A stretch of 64,000 nucleotides of DNA, taken from Acanthaster planci. Taxonomy: Eukaryota > Echinodermata > Asteroidea > Valvatida > Acanthasteridae. The stretch spans positions 90,947-154,946 of the forward strand of contig NW_019091398.1 of the NCBI RefSeq assembly GCF_001949145.1. The letters are read 5' to 3'. The translations under genes were made by a program, and so were the position numbers. This document shows positions 12,801-22,420 of the stretch, piece by piece; the stretch's first letter is position 1, and every line of letters begins with the position of its first letter. Under the pieces are notes generated by a model. It worked only from the letters and a program-made list of their open reading frames with translations, was not told where the DNA came from and made no database searches.

Positions 12801-15800
12801 GGGATGTCCAACTTTGTAAGGTGCACTACATCTCAGTTTTCAAACTAATTGTCACCACTTATATACATGTCACTGTTTGTCTTCAGGAAGGGCAGCGTAG
12901 TGGTGGATTTCGCCATCCATCTTGAAATTCCAAAGACTTTGTTTGACCTGAAACAGGACGAGCACAAAAAAGTCTCAGCGCCTGAGTATAACGAAGCCTA
13001 CGTGCATCTTGTCAAAGCCATAGACGACAACACACTGGGAGAGTTTACAATAATCGAGTTCAGTTTGTCTTTTGATTCAAGTAAGTGCTGTCAGATTTAA
13101 GGTCAACCAGGTTTTACAGTGGGCTCCTTCATCGTTTGGTGGCAGCAAACATAAATTTGTCGAACATTTTACACCGGGTTTCTCAACGAACTGATTGAAG
13201 TTGCAGTCCTAAACATAAAGAGTTCACCATTCAAGAACTTTTGGTTTTGTACAATAAATAGGTAACTATCAATTTACACATAAATTTCACTGAAATTACA
13301 TAAACAAAATGAAGTACAAGTATTACGTAGAGGTTTAGAGTCTTTTACATGAAACATTCATTGATCTCTCTGTCTTGTTCTGCTTGGATCTTTCCTTGAT
13401 TTATCTCTAAATATTCATCGTAACCATCTTCAATCCAAGGTTTGTTGACTTAATCGTCACTCTTGTCAATCGGGGCAGGCCTATCTGCTCGTTTGTCGAT
13501 AAGTCTTGCATACATCTTTTTCTGGGGTCCGTTTCCAACAGTGAATAATGTCCAAAGAAATCCCAGTGCATGGACTGTATCTAACTTGATTAGATTTGGC
13601 CGGCCTTTTTGCAGAGAGTCTAAGTTTTCAAGCTATAACCCTGCCGCCAGTATCCAAGACAGTTGGTCAGGCAGACCAAGGCGAACCTACTCTTAGCCCG
13701 TTACCAACAGGTAGGTGCCCAGTTTTATCGTATTAAAGAAAGTTTTCTAATTTTTGAAGTTGCCTTTGAAACTCTGGTCCAACTTCTGATCCGCCCTGTC
13801 CTTTTAATTAAAAAAAGACCTACAAAGTTTAGTGCTTGGGGCCAGAAGTTTGGCACTTTTCGGGAGGCAGTGTGGACAGCTCACGCGACGGTAACAGAAA
13901 ATAACTCAAATTAAAACGGTTTTCCATCAGCTCCGGGCAGTAACGGGCGAGGGTGCTATAGCAACAACGGCCTTTGCCGGGAACGATGAGTGTACGCGTG
14001 CACATGTACTGCGTTCATGCGTTTTTGGCATTTGTGGGTGTTTTCGGGGAAAACCAAATATGAAAAATTGCATGGCAAACCCTTATAAAATTTGACTTGA
14101 AAAATGAAGTTCTGGTCATAAACTTGAAATTTCTAGTGAAAAACTATCAGAGGGCCAGCCTTCTGAGAGTCACCAGGCGTCATTCTTAATGGTACTTGGT
14201 ATATAGTGCAGCCTGCATGTGTGTTTGGCAAGTACAAGAGCCCGGTCCGGTCGAAAAAGTTCCCACCAGCCCGTTCCTTCTTTACCGGTGAGGGTGCACT
14301 TCAAGTCAGGATGGATTGGTCGACAGTGGTCTTAAACACTTGATAAAGCACCACCTGGCCGTGCACCACTTCTTACAGAATGCGCCACGTGGGCGCCAGT
14401 CGCCACGACGACTCACGTGAGGAACATACCATAACGTGGCCAGAGGGGTGTTTGAAAACATGAAGTAAAATTTCGTTGAATAAAATGAGAAATGTCCAAA
14501 ACTTGTTTTGATTTTGAGGATGTACAGATCATTATGATCAGAATGTGCTTGGCCGGTCTTAAACGTCGTTTAACAACGGGGGGGGGGCGGACGTTGATTA
14601 TGTCCCTCGCCTTCGGCTCGGGCATTATCAGCATCCGGTTACGACCACTTAATATGTCTCCAGGGACGTGTTTTTTGCGACCACTGACCAGTAAAGTGGT
14701 CTGAGAAAGCTCCAAACCCGACGTCATCCCACGGAGACAAAATACGCAAAGAAACAGACAACCTTGTTGATTTTCACTCTATATATTTTGCATGTTTCTT
14801 ACCAGTGCTGCATTCTCTCTTTTCACATTCTAGAGGAAAGTATACCTCTTTTGATTTGCTGCATGTAACAACAAATTTTAGAATGTATAATTCACGTATT
14901 TGAAAATTGTCTATTTTCTGCCATCTTGAACGAGCGCTGAGCAAACTCCACTGGGTTGGTCAGAACATTCATGTCACAAGGGCATTTAACCGAAGTCGTG
15001 AAAATGCCCAGCCAGTGACCAAGTCAGAAACCTCCTTCTGGTCAGGGTCGACAAAACACACCCCAGTAGTCAAACGTCAAGTAAATTGACGAAAATTCAT
15101 TGCTTGCTGCTAAAAGGCCTACTAGTTGAAGTCTGTGTACCAGTTAATGCTCAGCGTTTGACGAAATAATATGGCCGGTGACTGCAGCAGCCTTAGATTG
15201 CAGCAGAACTCCGATTAATATTCCTCATGCAACGTCGTTTCCCTATCCCCTTGTGTTTTCAAGATGAAAAAGAGATAGCCCTAGCTGCTTTGCGAAGCCC
15301 GCAGCTTTATTTGCGATCACAACAATAACCCAGTAGGGGTGCTGATGATATCTTGTATATAATACGTATTCTCCCTCTTCAGACGCTTGCAATGACAACC
15401 CTTGTGTTAACGGTGGCACGTGTGTGCTTCAGCCCGAGACAGCTCTGTACTTCACTTGCAAATGCCCGGAGGGTCATAGCGGCTATCTTTGTCAAAATAG
15501 TGAGTATAGTTTAGAGTACAACGCGATCTCATCCAAAATCTACATGTCCGTTGTGTTTCCGTTCGTTTTAGCTGCAAATTGTATTTCAGCGAACAAGTTT
15601 TTTTTCAAATCTCCACTGTAACTGAGGGGCCAGAGCTACGTTGGAGTGGATAATTATACTTTACTAAATATTGTATTTTATATTTCTTATGACCAAGTTC
15701 TGCCATTTTCATCCTTGATATCGGTTCTAAAGAAGTTGGTAAGATGCTCACTGCTTGGCTGCAAAGTTTCATTAGGTTGTCGAGGTTTGGTCCTGGGTGT

Positions 15801-18800
15801 GAAACGGGGGGATTGAGGACATCCCCCTAGTTTTTGGATGGGGATGGGCAATACAATTGTCCCCTAGTTTTTTGTGCCAAGCTAAAGTAAAAAAATATTA
15901 GCACCCGCATGCAATCCATTAAGAAACAGAAGGGGCAAAGAGTCGACTGATAATACATCACTGTAAGATTGAGCATTGGTTTCAGAGAAGATAGACTGAT
16001 GAATTACAGGAAAAGATTAGCCTGCTAGTATTAAGATACTTTTTCATTATTAAATCTTAGATAACTTTTCAGCAATCCGAACAGCTGTCTGTCGTTTCAT
16101 TTGGTGCCACTCTGAGGAGGCTGTATACCTTCAGTACAAACGTCCTGTATTTTGCTCACTTTTTTGTAGCTTTCATGGGGAAAAGAGAAAATGGGGAAAA
16201 AAATCTAGGCATCCTCCGGTTAACTTTAGTATGATACATAATGAGACCAGGGAAATTCATAGCATAGGAAAAAAATGCGCGGATCCTGTACGAAATCAGT
16301 GTTATGGGATATGTCTGAGGGACACCAGTGGCGGTGTCACGTGGTTCCTAGCCCCCTGGTCGTCATTTCTATTTCTCAACTTGTCTATACAAATTTACGC
16401 TACTATAAGTAACCTGAGTCCCCAAGCCTTCAATAACACCGATTGTCAGACAATCTTGATCCAAAACTTGATAGAAAGTAGACGTAATCCGATTTACTCA
16501 GTCGAAGTGGTTCTCATTTATGTCTCGTAAGAAGTAATAAGTATACTGCGTCTGAATTCCCAACTCAGCTCAGTCACAATGCGATGCCAAACCCTGCATG
16601 AGCAATAGCAAATGCGAGGATGGGCTGCATTACTTTCGTCGCATATGTCCAGACGGCTTCACAGGAGAGAGTTGTGAGACAAGTATAAGATTATAAGCCC
16701 ATGTATTCCAGGAAGCTGCAGGTGCATCGTTGTCGCATTGGTGTGCACCAGTCACATCGAAATATCTGATCCAGTGTTTTAAACGTCCACATTTGAGTTT
16801 ATCGCAGCCGTCCATCACAGTGTTCATAATACATCGCTCCAGTTGGGAAAGCTTGAAGGATCAACCATTAATTTTTGTCTGTGACGCTTTTAATGGCTTT
16901 TACAGTCGCCGTTAATTTGTGCACATGTACAGCTTTCAAAAGTATGGTGGCCCCGAAGGGACATAAAATTCATGACTAGTCGTACGTCGTGATTTTATTC
17001 GCAACTAGTCGTGAATATTTTCGCGACGTCGTGAATTTGTTGTCACTGCTAGTCACGAATATTTTTCCATTAGCCTGGAGAGTAAATGCGCTAGTAACAA
17101 ATGGCAAATACATAGTGATTAGCGCCTGCTTGGCCTTGGCCTTGAGTATTCTTTGGTACAGAGGTAGAGTGACCATGGGCATGTACTAGGCTATAGCATG
17201 GTTGTCCACGAGCGAAACCAAGTGGAAAGTGAAGCTGTGCACTGAGAAAGAAACAAGGGCATTGGGAACGTATGGTGTACTATTTACGACAAACATTTCT
17301 CTCTAGCCTCTCTACAGGCGACGCAATTACACGACGCGACGGCACGACGACTCCCTTCCATTGTGCCATCGGGTCGCAAAGTGGCCTTCTTGCCATTACG
17401 TTTGTACACACACGACGCGTTGCTTCGTGCCGTGCCGTCGCCCGTCGCGTCGTGCATTGCATCGCCTATTTCGTCGCCTGAAGTACGACGTGACACACGA
17501 CGCACGACGCACGAGCAAGTTTAAGGACTTGTAACCATCTTGAACGGTCCTATTATAAGCGGTCTTATCATCATTGTCAATTCACTTACAAGTACAAGTA
17601 CAAGTTACCCAGTGCTTAGCAACAATCGAAACCATTAATCCGATCAAACCTGGCAATAACGTTAAAAACATAACCCTTCTGGTAAATCCATATCGCTCAG
17701 AATGATCAGTGGAAGAGAAACAGGCCCCCAGCATTTTTGTTTGAAACTTCTAATGTGTCTTGTGATCTGTTTCCCGCCGTCAGTTGCTCCAAGTAATCCA
17801 TGCAACAGCAACCCATGTCAACACGGTGGGCAGTGCTGGTTCGGCACAATAGACGGTCAGGATCGCTATACTTGTATCTGCCCACCAGGCTACGACGGGC
17901 AGAATTGTGGGAATCCTAAACAGACACGTAAGATGAAGTGTTATCACCTTGGTAGTTCATCTCACGAGGCAGGGGCTCCATGTTTTATCCCCATCCTTCG
18001 TCTGGTCTTTTATCACCATCCACCGATCTGCATTGTATCATCACCCGTCTCCATCTTCCATCCAATTTCACATGTACAGTACATCGCCATTACGTTCCTC
18101 TTTGGTTGAATCATCCTGGTACCGTAGTTGTCCAAGACAAATTTGTTCCTCATTGTGACTTTGTACTTTTTCTTTGTCTTCGTCTTATGCCGCCTTCACA
18201 CTCCTTATTTTGTTTAAGTCTATACTTTTGCACATGTATCAGTTGAATTTGCTGTAGTGCATCGTTTTCCTTGCCGTCATTGTTACACGTAATTCAGTGT
18301 CATCGTCGTCTCCCATCATCACGATCGTCATCATCGTCATCATTGTCATGGCTTTAATAATCGGTGAAATAATTTCATGAACGAGGTGTGAAAATATGAA
18401 TTACTCTTTTTCACCACTTTCCCTGCTTCCATTTTCTCTTGGATCTTGAAATGCAATCAGTGTAAACCGGAACCAGGTGAAATGGTTACGTCACTGATGG
18501 CCAGCTGAAGTCGTCGCTAGAGATATCTTCTTGAATTCTGAGAGAAAATGTTAAGATCTATCGAAAGACAGACTGAAGGTTGGAAAATACCTCCTACAAA
18601 GACGTGTGACTAGACTGTTTTCCTATCTGCTTCACCGAGGCAAGAATTATGCAGCCCGGACGCACGAAGAATCAGACATGCATCTAGAAGACGTGACAGT
18701 CCGGAAAATTATCCCTTAAAATATCCTCACAATGTTACAATGCAGGACCATAAAGCTACAAAAATTTGCGTGTATGTCTTTAATCAAGCCTACAATTAAA

Positions 18801-21610
18801 TTAAACCAAGTGAATTCATAGCATTTTACTGTTATGAGTAAGGGTTGTTCAAAAGAGTCCAACTTAAAAAGAAGTCGAAGGTTTATAAACTTACCTGAAC
18901 GTAAATTTGATTTTTATTGAAAGGATATCCAGCCCGATGCGAGATTTCCAGAGAGCACACTTTAATTACAGTTATTCCGTTAAGGCCCGTTTACACGCGC
19001 GTGGTAACGGAATTCCGTGCCGTCAAATATACAAACCACGTGGTTTTCATTATAGGTTGTTTGCATGCAGAGCGGACAGACCGCGCAGGTTCTCCATAGA
19101 CACCAGAGCGATAAATGCCGCGCCAAGACTACACATACTGGCAAATCAGCGTTCTCGTTGGTATGATATCACAGCTTGCTGCCACGTCGTATTTGTTGGT
19201 TATCATTAACTTATATAATAGACAGGCTCCGCTGCTGTGTAAATGTAAAATATCGTTCGGTATTACGGCTTTCCGTAACCACGCATGTGCATAAATGTGC
19301 CTTTTCTCAAAGAAAGCAGAGGTGAAACCACCCTTAAATTTTCCCGGCTACGACTGTTCACTGAAAGGGTTTACCGAAAAAATACACCTAAAGACTTACA
19401 GGGAAGAAAACAACGTTAGAATACTTGTCGTCTCAAAGAACCAAACTTTGTCGATGGTTTCAGGCAGACATTACCGGTACTAAACAATTTCAAGTGAAGT
19501 AGTTCCACTGCATATGCTTTGAAGTAAATGGTTCGTCGCGGTCGCGGTCGAATTTGTCATGAGAGAAATATAACTTTTGTTGTCTCTTTTTTGTTGTGCA
19601 GAGTGCATTGACATCCCGATCCCTCAATGTTGTCCCTTCCTCCCTTATAACCAAACCGTCTCCCCCAACCCATTTAAGCTGACGGAAACCCACGAGGAAC
19701 TTCTCGAATTCTTTGAGTTGTCTTATCACTTCCTGACACCGACTTGTCACCCGGACGCCCAGCGAGTCTTGTGCACCATTCTCAATCCACAGTGTCCCCA
19801 GCTACGGACAGCAGGTCACGCAGCAGGTGACGAACAGGCGTCGGTATTGGACTTCCAGCTACCGTGCCGGTCGGTTGCCGGGAGGTTCATGACTCGTGCC
19901 TGGCCAACCTCCCTTCACAGCTCCGTGGAGAGTTCGAGGTCTTCGGCAATTTCTGTTATTCCCTGCCGGAGTCTACAGAGGACAGTATTTGTTTCCGCTC
20001 TTCCAGTCAAGAAACGCCTGACAGTGGTAGGTAATAGATCAGGGGCCGTGTCTGAAACGGACTTCCAGAGCTACGGCTCGGTGTATTGTCTGCGCGTCTC
20101 CACACATTTCCAATGGAGCGACGACCTAGACCTAGCTCTAGACAACAGATTCGGATGCAGCCTTATTCACTGGGGAGCCATTCGTGATCATGTCCCCAGA
20201 ATCTTGTTTATTCACTGTAATCTGTTAAATGGGGTGGTGTCAGATTATTTTGAATTCCATGCCTCATTTTCTTTTTTTTTAAATGTAGCTTAAAACAATT
20301 AGACGTAATTAATCACAAATTAATATCTATCAGCATACATGTTATTAATTTGTGATTAATCTTTATTTATGGCTTTCATTTTTATTCCCAGATCCACAAC
20401 ACTGAAAAAAAATAATTCCACTTCAGTTCAATCTGGCCGACTTTTGAATATGGCCAACTACAGAACAGAATGTAACAATTGTTATTTATCACATATCCAA
20501 TGGGAAAACATATCCGTGCCTGTGTAAAAGGTAAAAATAGTACACAAGTTGACCGGCTGATTTATCAGACACGATTGAATCACAATGTCATTTAGATGCA
20601 AAATGAATAAAATTATAGAAATATATGACCGTCGTGATATGGTGAGGAAGAAAAGTACTATGAAGCTCGAGGCTCTCCTTGTCCAGTAGAAGAGGTCAAG
20701 AGAGGTCCACTTTCCACAACAAATTTGTCCAACAAAAAGGGATGAAGTGGTAATTTGTTTTGTTTAAGCCACCATTTTAACCCACTCTCAAAGGTACGCG
20801 ACATTATATCGAGGAATCAAAATCTAAATTTTTGGAGGCAAATTTCATGAAAACAAGCAGTTTATTTGACATAACCTACACGATTTGAAACGAAGACTAA
20901 GTTGACAACAACTAGTTTTTTACAAAGTAGTACGTAAAAACTTGTCCTTTAGTCGATCAAGGCATCGAAGTATGTTTGGATTTCATTTACAGGGCCTATC
21001 GGGTGCCTGTCCTCACCGTGTGAGAACGGAGGTGCTTGCTTGGAACTCAACGGCATTACCAGGTGTAGATGTCCGCAGGGCTACGGTGGACAAACGTGTG
21101 CTTTTGGTAAGAGTCTGTTCAGTTATGTTCGCAAACACTGAGACAGGTGCATAGAAATTGCATAAATGTCTTTGGGGGAACATTGCCTTCACTGTGTTAT
21201 CCAAGACGCAATGCACGTATATGTTTCAAGCTGTGAGCAAAATTCATACAAGAGTACAAAATGTGATGGTAAATTCAGCAGACGGTTACTGACTGGACCT
21301 GAAAGGGCTTGCCTGAAACTCTAAAGCTTCTCTTGAAAGTGACAATCTTCATCTCGACCGCGCGTTGGCGCCAGTTAATTTCCCGTATCCGGTTGAATAG
21401 CACATCACTGACAAGTCAGCCAATAAGAGTAACACTGGAAGTTGTCGCTTTTATTTTGTTACTGATTTGGCAGAGTTGCCCAATCCTTGCTCACCCAGCC
21501 CATGTATGAACGGCGGAATTTGTAAGGTGAGCGAGGATTCTCTGATACCGCGATTCACCTGTGAATGTCTGGCACCCTACCAGCCACCTTACTGTGACTC
21601 GGGACAATGA
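9855..21610 (+). CDS. Type II membrane protein with SEA, five EGF and one frizzled-type CRD
   Basis: Exons: 9855-9999, 11474-11500, 11859-11971, 12573-12640, 12887-13080, 13615-13710, 15383-15499, 16569-16682, 17784-17927, 19602-20026, 20993-21106, 21474-21610. They give about 564 residues once one missing base in exon 10 is allowed for. Residues 1-24 are a short basic cytoplasmic tail (RSRRRPHHR), and 25-48 a hydrophobic anchor with no obvious cleavage site, so type II topology is inferred. Residues 58-182 are a SEA domain over exons 3-5 with the self-cleavage motif GSVVV. A Pro/Thr linker (exon 6) leads to EGF1-3 (about 215-339), the CRD (about 340-480) and EGF4-5, ending at TGA 21608-21610. 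Every exon from the linker to the last is entered in phase 1, which suits domain shuffling. A cell-surface receptor or Wnt-binding role is possible from the CRD but not shown. The start could be either of two adjacent ATGs. Confidence 0.8.
10025..10085 (+). repeat. tRNA-like sequence (possible SINE head)
   Basis: GGTTCGAATCC matches the RNA polymerase III B box, and an A-box-like TGGTTAATGG lies about 40 bases before it. The arms do not fold into a convincing tRNA by eye, so this is more likely a SINE or tRNA relic in intron 1 of the SEA-EGF-frizzled gene. Confidence 0.3.
11859..13080 (+). other. SEA domain coded over three exons
   Basis: Exons 11859-11971, 12573-12640 and 12887-13080 join in phases 0 and 2 to one SEA domain. 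The first strand reads [14 protein letters not shown], helix 1 ends in [17 protein letters not shown], and the hairpin carries [14 protein letters not shown]. In SEA domains of mucins and some membrane proteases the G-S bond in GSVVV breaks by itself during folding. Residues Gly120 and Ser121 keep that motif, so the ectodomain may be held to its anchor without a covalent link. The domain sits directly outside the membrane, as in type II membrane serine proteases. Confidence 0.8.
13931..13989 (+). pseudogene. Decayed or truncating EGF-like exon
   Basis: After a good acceptor (TTTTCCATCAG) the phase-1 frame reads [14 protein letters not shown] and then TGA at 13987-13989. The C-x4-NGLC pattern is the first half of an EGF module, in the right place and phase between linker and EGF1, but the second half is missing. 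The sequence that follows (about 14020-14190) is a dispersed repeat, so an insertion may have replaced the rest. If spliced in, it would end the protein after the SEA domain. The main gene model skips it. Confidence 0.5.
14020..14190 (+). repeat. Dispersed repeat, copy 1
   Basis: The segment around 14095-14190 closely resembles 40111-40200, for example CTGGTCATAAACTTGAAATT against CTGGCCATAATCTTGACTTT, followed in both by an AGTGAAAAA block and a GAGAGTCA block. Similarity is weaker before 14095. No coding sequence is seen. It abuts the truncated EGF exon. Confidence 0.5.
17315..17480. mobile_element. Palindromic MITE rich in CGACG
   Basis: The left end CAGGCGACGCAATTACACG and the right end, read in reverse complement as CAGGCGACG...GATGCAATGCACG, form inverted repeats of about 50 bases. 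The inner part is dense in ACGACG. It lies in the intron between EGF2 and EGF3, has no coding capacity, and looks like a non-autonomous DNA transposon. Target duplications could not be fixed by eye. Confidence 0.55.
18988..19294. mobile_element. MITE with inverted ends GCGTGGTAACGGAATTCCGT
   Basis: The left end GCGTGGTAACGGAATTCCGT pairs with the right end, whose reverse complement reads GCGTGGTTACGGAAAGCCGT. The 300-base body has no credible gene. It lies in the intron before the frizzled CRD exon. It is inferred to be a non-autonomous DNA transposon of unknown superfamily. Confidence 0.55.
19602..20026 (+). other. Frizzled-type CRD exon with a one-base frameshift
   Basis: The frame entered from EGF3 reads [10 protein letters not shown], then [29 protein letters not shown] and LPCRSV, which is the classical CRD order. 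At 19874-19876 the frame breaks. The next frame continues with [22 protein letters not shown] and SICF, giving the remaining cysteines. A base is missing between GT and TGC. The exon is 425 bases, while phase 1 in and phase 1 out (as in its neighbours) needs 426, which supports a lost base rather than a new boundary. The donor is GTAGGT at 20027. It may be a sequencing error or a real null allele. Confidence 0.8.
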
Positions 21611-21743
21611 GAGGTGAATATGACTGTAAGTATTTTCTTTTTTTTTTTTTTTCAAATAACTGATTCTAAATATATGAAGTCACATTAAGAGCGTACCGGT
21701 AAAGATTGAAAAAGTTGTGACGGTGGACATAATTATTGTTGTC

Positions 21744-22220
21744 CATATGGTGCACATCAGTGATATTTATTCAAGTTAAAGCGGTGCCTTTTGATTATTT
21801 CAAGATATCTTCATTTATTTAAAGATATCTCTAATTATTTCAAGATATCTTGAAAAACTTTTGACACTTAAAGCCTTTGATTCATGCTTTTGAGATGTCT
21901 TTTCACTGATTCCCAGATATCTTAAAATCAATTTCAAGATATCTTGAACTCATTTTCAAGATATCTCCAAATGATTTTAAGACATCTGTAGATTTATTTC
22001 AAGAAATCTTGTAATGTATTTTAAGGTATATTCAAAGTGTTTTCAAGATATCTTTAAATTCGATTTCAAGATATCTCCCAATGAATTTGAGATATCTTAA
22101 AATGGATTACAAGATATCTCACAAACGACTCACTGATATTTCAACATCCATTCGAGATATCTCGAAATAATCAAAAGGTACCACTTTAACTGAATAAATG
22201 TCACTTTTGTGCGTCATATG
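21744..22220. mobile_element. Foldback element with internal AAGATATCTT repeats
   Basis: The ends are inverted repeats of about 75 bases. The left reads GATATTTATTCAAGTTAAAG, and the right in reverse complement reads GACATTTATTCAGTTAAAG; the match runs on through CCTTTTGATTATTTC. Between them about 15 units of roughly 25 bases carry TTTCAAGATATCT, which is itself a palindrome, so unit strand alternates. It starts about 130 bases after the stop of the SEA-EGF-frizzled gene. It is a non-coding, non-autonomous element. Confidence 0.7.
22193..22198 (+). terminator. Possible poly(A) signal of the SEA-EGF-frizzled gene
   Basis: AATAAA is the first such hexamer after the stop at 21610 and is followed by T/G-rich CACTTTTGTGCG. 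It lies in the right inverted repeat of the foldback element. If used, the 3' UTR would contain the whole repeat block. Confidence 0.3.
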
Positions 22221-22245
22221 CCCTGTCTCCCCAAACATCACACAA

Positions 22246-22420
22246 TATGAGCGGTGCACAATACTAGTGCGCCTCCAAGTTTGCAACGCGTTGGCTAATC
22301 ACGATGCGAGAATCTGTTGACCCAATGCGCGTTTGGAAAGGGTCGATAGATTTCGTACATTTTGATTGGCCAACGCGTTGGAAACTCTTGGAGGCGCTCT
22401 ATTGTGAATCGGCCGTATTG
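22246..22420. mobile_element. MITE family A, copy 1
   Basis: The left arm GCGCCTCCAAGTTTGCAACG and the right arm, in reverse complement GCGCCTCCAAGAGTTTCCAA, begin inverted repeats of about 70 bases around a short centre. The two arms meet near GTTGACCCA and GGGTCGATAG. The same element recurs at 61760-61910. It is non-coding. Confidence 0.7.

Noticed and set aside
18300-18356. ATC/GTC-rich run as a microsatellite
   Set aside because: Too short and too irregular to count as a clear tandem array.
19602-20293. Single 238-residue frame through the frizzled CRD exon
   Set aside because: After residue about 100 it leaves the CRD frame; the true sequence continues one frame over to the donor at 20027.
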